The notes beneath the pieces are model-generated. The model saw nothing but the letters and a program-made list of their open reading frames with translations. It was not told where the DNA came from and did no database searches. Below, in pieces: positions 8,350-10,963 of a stretch of DNA of 10,963 bases; the stretch's first letter is position 1; the number at the start of each line of letters is the position of its first letter. A program made the translations under genes and the position numbers. The stretch spans positions 1 through 10,963 of the forward strand of contig DKPP01000013.1 in NCBI GenBank assembly GCA_002471255.1, read 5' to 3'. The DNA comes from Akkermansiaceae bacterium UBA7331 (GTDB taxonomy: Bacteria; Verrucomicrobiota; Verrucomicrobiia; Verrucomicrobiales; Akkermansiaceae).

Positions 8350-8386
8350 TAGTGATTTACAGAAAACATTCTGATCAAAATCACTA
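8350..8386 (+). promoter_or_regulatory. Two-part hairpin between the CNNM gene and the orphan gene
   Basis: The outer arms TAGTGATTT (8350-8358) and AAATCACTA (8378-8386) are perfect 9-bp inverted copies. Inside, CAGAA (8360-8364) pairs with TTCTG (8369-8373) around the loop AACA. One base on the left and four on the right form an internal loop, giving 14 paired bases in all. It begins 41 nt after the CNNM stop and ends 21 nt before the next start. The following GAAACGTATTTTATTA has no adjacent U-tract, so it is not a classic terminator. It could be a 3' end or stability element, an attenuator-like leader, or an operator dyad. Confidence 0.5.
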
Positions 8387-8407
8387 GAAACGTATTTTAT
8401 TACGCGT

Positions 8408-8821
8408 ATGGCCACTAATTTACGACATGTTTTTTTATCTGATAGCGTTCAAAAGACAATGAACGATAAGATCAAAAAAGTATTACACGGGCATGATTCC
8501 AAGCTACCCTACAAGGTTGAGCTTGATATTTATGATAAGGCTCCTGTTTATAAAAAGATTGTAAGCATTAAGCTATCTCAGGAAGAAAGTCTTGATAAGG
8601 ATTTTCTTGCCCATCTAAAGAAAGATATTCACTACGAGTTATCTAAATATCTGATGGCTTATGGTTGGGAGCTTATGCCTCACACACCGATTGTGCATTA
8701 TCGTTCCGACGTGCACAATCCTGCATTCAAGTGGGTAGATGTAATCTATGAGATGATTCCTTTGGTAGAAATCAATAATCCTACGAAAGATGATCATAAA
8801 AAGCATCCATCTGCAGAATAG
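8408..8821 (+). CDS. Hypothetical protein of 137 residues, family not recognised
   Basis: A soluble-looking protein with no signal peptide or membrane segment. It is rich in Lys, Asp and His. A first part (~1-60) has KVELDIYDKAPVYKKIVSIKL, which alternates like beta strands; a middle helix-like segment (~65-95) carries LSKYLMAYGWELMP; a last part (~96-125) has FKWVDVIYEMIPLVEI, again strand-like. The tail is charged (TKDDHKKHPSAE). I know no family that fits. Base composition matches the neighbouring genes and the frame is clean over 414 bp, which supports a real gene. It follows the CNNM gene by 98 bp on the same strand, with a strong hairpin between, so co-transcription is uncertain. Its stop lies 15 bp from the stop of the convergent acetyltransferase gene. 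Confidence 0.65.
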   Translation: MATNLRHVFLSDSVQKTMNDKIKKVLHGHDSKLPYKVELDIYDKAPVYKKIVSIKLSQEESLDKDFLAHLKKDIHYELSKYLMAYGWELMPHTPIVHYRSDVHNPAFKWVDVIYEMIPLVEINNPTKDDHKKHPSAE

Positions 8822-8839
8822 TCTAAGACAAATAGACTA
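8819..8839. terminator. Weak hairpin joining the two convergent stop codons
   Basis: TAGTCTA (8819-8825) and TAGACTA (8833-8839) are perfect inverted copies with a 7-nt loop. The left arm begins with the TAG stop of the orphan gene and the right arm contains the TAG stop of the minus-strand acetyltransferase gene. There is no U-tract on either side and the stem is AT-rich. It may help end both transcripts, but it does not meet the usual terminator pattern. Confidence 0.3.
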
Positions 8840-9946
8840 AATCTTGATATAGACTCGTTTTGAGTCCATGTAATATAATACACCCCACTTTAATAACAAA
8901 CACGTTCCGGCAAGAACAATTGGGGTGTATATATTTTCAAACAAATTGGCTATTCCATAAAATAGCAAATTATTGATTTGATTAAAATCTAGGATCCATT
9001 GTCCGATATAGATGGCAAGAGCGTTGACACCTATCACTTTTAGCCACATAAAATAACGCCCTTGATTGTTAACATCTATCACCCAATAAAATAGGGTAAA
9101 CAATAAAACGCCTATCCCTCCTGAATAAAACGAAAAAGTCGGAGTCCACATCTTTTTTATTACTGGTATAATAGGTTCAAAGAGATAACCTAACAAAATC
9201 AATCCGATGCCAATGGATATAAGATAGCAAAACGTATGTTTCTTTTTCTCGTTAGTCATACTGAGCTGATCCTGTATTATTCGACCTATTATGATACCTA
9301 ATATGCATAAAAATGATGCTGAAATCATGTTTAAGATACCTTCAGGATCCATGACTCGATCATAAAGCTGCCCGGGAACAAGTAGTTGGTCAATTTTACC
9401 ATTAACACATGTTGACTGGGTCCAGCCACCATAAAAATACTGAATCAGTGCAATGCCTGATGAAATACTTAGAGCGACTATGCTCAAATATATTTTTCTT
9501 TTCACAAAAACAGCCACCGTTCCGCCTATAGAGGTACTAATACCTATCAACCCTAATACGGAGCACCACCTCAAATCGGAAAATTCAAACGACATTAATC
9601 CTTGTAAAATCATTCCAAGCAAAAACAAAATCGCACCACGCTTCCAAATCTTAAATAATATATGTGCGAAGGATTTTGCTTGTGATTCTTGATTAGCCAA
9701 TGAAAAAGAAAAAGATATACCGGCTATAAAAACAAAAATCGGAAAAATTAAATCATATAAATGCAATCCATCCCATGAAGCATGTGTGAACTGCTTAGAT
9801 AAAATTTGAAACACCTTATTATTAGGTTCCGCATAAGCAATTCCCCGCACCAAAGTATCTAAACCTATGATGCAGAGCATATCTAAACCACGTAAACAAT
9901 CTAAGGATAGTAAACGTTTTTTTATCGAATTGCTATTAGAGGGCAT
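8837..9946 (-). CDS. HGSNAT/DUF5009-like membrane N-acetyltransferase
   Basis: This 369-residue polytopic membrane protein is nearly all hydrophobic segments after a short basic N-terminus. The opening LSLDCLRGLDML (13-24) and the HASWDGLHLYDLIFPIFVF block (from H55) match the heparan-alpha-glucosaminide N-acetyltransferase (HGSNAT) / DUF5009 / NagX-like family. H55 aligns with the His that carries acetyl transfer in human HGSNAT; this assignment rests on motif memory. Family members move an acetyl group from cytoplasmic acetyl-CoA to an amino sugar across the membrane; NagX-type bacterial genes occur with GlcNAc or chitin use. The true substrate here is unknown. A second possibility is a general acyltransferase (YeiB-like). 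AGGA lies 4 nt before the ATG at 9946. The thioesterase gene ends 42 bp upstream on the same strand, so the two may be co-transcribed. Confidence 0.83.
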   Translation of the reverse strand: MPSNSNSIKKRLLSLDCLRGLDMLCIIGLDTLVRGIAYAEPNNKVFQILSKQFTHASWDGLHLYDLIFPIFVFIAGISFSFSLANQESQAKSFAHILFKIWKRGAILFLLGMILQGLMSFEFSDLRWCSVLGLIGISTSIGGTVAVFVKRKIYLSIVALSISSGIALIQYFYGGWTQSTCVNGKIDQLLVPGQLYDRVMDPEGILNMISASFLCILGIIIGRIIQDQLSMTNEKKKHTFCYLISIGIGLILLGYLFEPIIPVIKKMWTPTFSFYSGGIGVLLFTLFYWVIDVNNQGRYFMWLKVIGVNALAIYIGQWILDFNQINNLLFYGIANLFENIYTPIVLAGTCLLLKWGVLYYMDSKRVYIKI

Positions 9947-9970
9947 GCTATCCTATACGAGAATAGCATG
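9944..9970 (-). promoter_or_regulatory. Inverted repeat that includes the acetyltransferase start codon
   Basis: CATGCTAT (9944-9951) and ATAGCATG (9963-9970) are perfect 8-bp inverted copies separated by 11 bp. In the minus-strand transcript the 3' arm contains the AUG at 9946-9944, while most of the short AGGA Shine-Dalgarno (9954-9951) lies in the loop. No U-tract follows, so it is not a terminator of the upstream thioesterase gene. It could lower translation initiation or be a protein-binding dyad. Confidence 0.4.
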
Positions 9971-9988
9971 AATTTCTTTCAACAAACT

Positions 9989-10399
9989 TTAATTTTCAAC
10001 CTCAAACATTGGCGCAGCAATGATAGGTTCGGGGCGACCTTCATCATTTAACGCCACAAAAACAGCAGTAGCACTAGCTACCAAGGTTGGCTCAGTACAA
10101 CGGAAGCATAGCTTGTAGGCCGTAATCTCGATTGTGATGGAAGTAGTGCCTACTTTTACAATCTTAGCAAGTAATTCCACCATATCCTTTAACTGCACAG
10201 GTTCTTTAAAACTGATTTCACTAAATTTTGCCGTCACACAATGCTGACGAGTATATCTTACGGCCAACATTAAGGCTACCTGATCCATCCACCCCATCAA
10301 GGTACCGCCAAATAAGTTACCATAGGGATTTAAATCTTGCATCATCACGATTTTAGTCGTCGTTTGAAGCAAAGGATTCTTTTCATATAACATACTCAT
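9989..10399 (-). CDS. Hotdog-fold acyl-CoA thioesterase (YciA-like)
   Basis: A 136-residue single hotdog domain, normal for the YciA/BACH-type acyl-CoA hydrolases, which cleave acyl-CoA thioesters in the cytoplasm. The family signature is clear: DLNPYGNLFGGTLMGWMDQ (22-40), with N24, the GNLFGG turn (27-32) and D39, the usual catalytic acid of this class. The second conserved part, AKFSEISFKEPVQLKD, then VGTTSITIEI, and the end TAVFVALNDEGRPEPI also fit. Chain-length preference cannot be read. Two in-frame ATGs lie close together (10399 and 10393); neither has a good Shine-Dalgarno, and I kept the first. It lies between the DUF4396 gene (82 bp upstream) and the acetyltransferase gene (42 bp downstream), all on the minus strand, a possible operon. 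Confidence 0.92.
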   Translation of the reverse strand: MSMLYEKNPLLQTTTKIVMMQDLNPYGNLFGGTLMGWMDQVALMLAVRYTRQHCVTAKFSEISFKEPVQLKDMVELLAKIVKVGTTSITIEITAYKLCFRCTEPTLVASATAVFVALNDEGRPEPIIAAPMFEVEN

Positions 10400-10481
10400 A
10401 CTAATTTATTCTATTACTATTTATCTTCTAAAAACTCAATTTGAAATATAGACATATTTAAAATAATTCTAAATTACCATA

Positions 10482-10958
10482 TTACATTCCATGTTTAATA
10501 CCTAATTTAATCAACAAAGCATTCATGGGATAGGCGCAAACAAAGCCAAATAGCATAGCAACCTGCATCATAAACCAGAACAACCAAGATCCCTTATCAC
10601 CATCTAAACCGGGGAAAATCACAAAGATAGCTATAGCCATCCAACCATACATACCGACTTGCCATGAAGATAAAGATAATACATCTGCTTTAAATGCTTT
10701 CCATAATCCCCCAAACACGGAAATAGATTCCATTTCACGAATAGCATAAAACTGAAAATATATGCCAATAATCAATGCTAACACGTAATCAAACACCCAC
10801 GCACCCAATAGGGCGATACCACCTATGGCTAACGGATTATATATCGTAAAAGTTTCCCCAATGATATCTGCCAAAGTACAACCGGCACCACAATGCATAG
10901 CAGATAAGGCGATAGATTGCCAATGAGAGTTTTTATGACCCATATCCATCCCCTTCAT
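10482..10958 (-). CDS. DUF4396 membrane protein, 5' end at the right edge
   Basis: A 158-residue protein with the hallmark HCGAGCTLADIIGE (22-35; H22, C23, C27, D31, E35) and about four hydrophobic segments, ending GFVCAYPMNALLIKLGIKHGM as is usual for DUF4396. The function of the family is not established; members often sit beside metal or copper genes and have His/Met-rich N-termini, as here (MKGMDMGHKNSHW). The start is uncertain. In-frame ATGs lie at 10958, 10949 and 10943. AAGGGG sits 6 nt before the third of these, which makes that a reasonable start. The frame is open to the right edge, so a longer N-terminus outside the window cannot be ruled out. The conserved His/Cys pair inside the first hydrophobic part suggests metal binding, as inference only. 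Confidence 0.82.
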   Translation of the reverse strand: MKGMDMGHKNSHWQSIALSAMHCGAGCTLADIIGETFTIYNPLAIGGIALLGAWVFDYVLALIIGIYFQFYAIREMESISVFGGLWKAFKADVLSLSSWQVGMYGWMAIAIFVIFPGLDGDKGSWLFWFMMQVAMLFGFVCAYPMNALLIKLGIKHGM

Positions 10959-10963
10959 ATCCA

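Noticed and set aside
8852..8866. Small hairpin GACTC-GTTTT-GAGTC
   Set aside because: It is only 5 bp, lies inside the acetyltransferase coding region and has no U-tract on its own transcript strand.
9944..9988. Terminator after the thioesterase gene
   Set aside because: The dyad at 9944-9970 has no following U-tract and runs into the next gene's start codon.

Overview
The window has two parts of very different composition. The left 4.2 kb is the 5' portion of one very large minus-strand gene for an RHS/YD-repeat protein, which runs off the left edge. The right 6.7 kb carries seven more genes in AT-rich DNA. The organism is a bacterium, and I lean towards Verrucomicrobiota (Akkermansia-like or a relative), at low to moderate confidence. 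The reasons are the style of the RHS protein, with a Cys/Glu-rich linker and a Ser-rich stretch before the YD repeats, a secreted M60 (enhancin-like) metallopeptidase, and mostly weak Shine-Dalgarno signals. No rRNA, tRNA, phage integrase or transposase was seen, so the taxonomic call is inference.

Layout, left to right: (1) RHS/YD-repeat giant, minus strand, 1-4159, at least 1386 codons, C-terminus missing. (2) A 365 bp AT-rich gap without a gene, 4160-4524, holding a promoter for the next gene. (3) A small putative lipoprotein, plus strand, best start 4558, end 4902. (4) A Rho-independent terminator serving (5) a secreted M60 metallopeptidase, minus strand, 4947-6836. (6) A 177 bp divergent promoter region. 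(7) A CNNM/CorC-type membrane protein, plus strand, 7014-8309. (8) An intergenic hairpin at 8350-8386. (9) A 137-residue orphan, plus strand, 8408-8821. (10) A minus-strand trio reading leftwards from the right edge: DUF4396 membrane protein, hotdog acyl-CoA thioesterase, HGSNAT/DUF5009-like membrane acetyltransferase.

How the genes may work together: the M60 peptidase family cleaves glycoproteins such as mucins, and HGSNAT/NagX-like proteins acetylate amino sugars at the membrane. A host-glycan lifestyle would fit both, but they are not in one operon and the link is inference. The RHS gene belongs to a class often used as large secreted or contact-dependent toxins. Its diagnostic core and variable C-terminal tip, and any immunity gene, would lie left of the window.

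The most notable items are the complete N-terminal architecture of the RHS protein, its sharp compositional contrast with the neighbours, the two-part hairpin between the CNNM gene and the orphan, and the inverted repeat that ends on the start codon of the acetyltransferase gene. I did not find a convincing wholly new multi-gene system.
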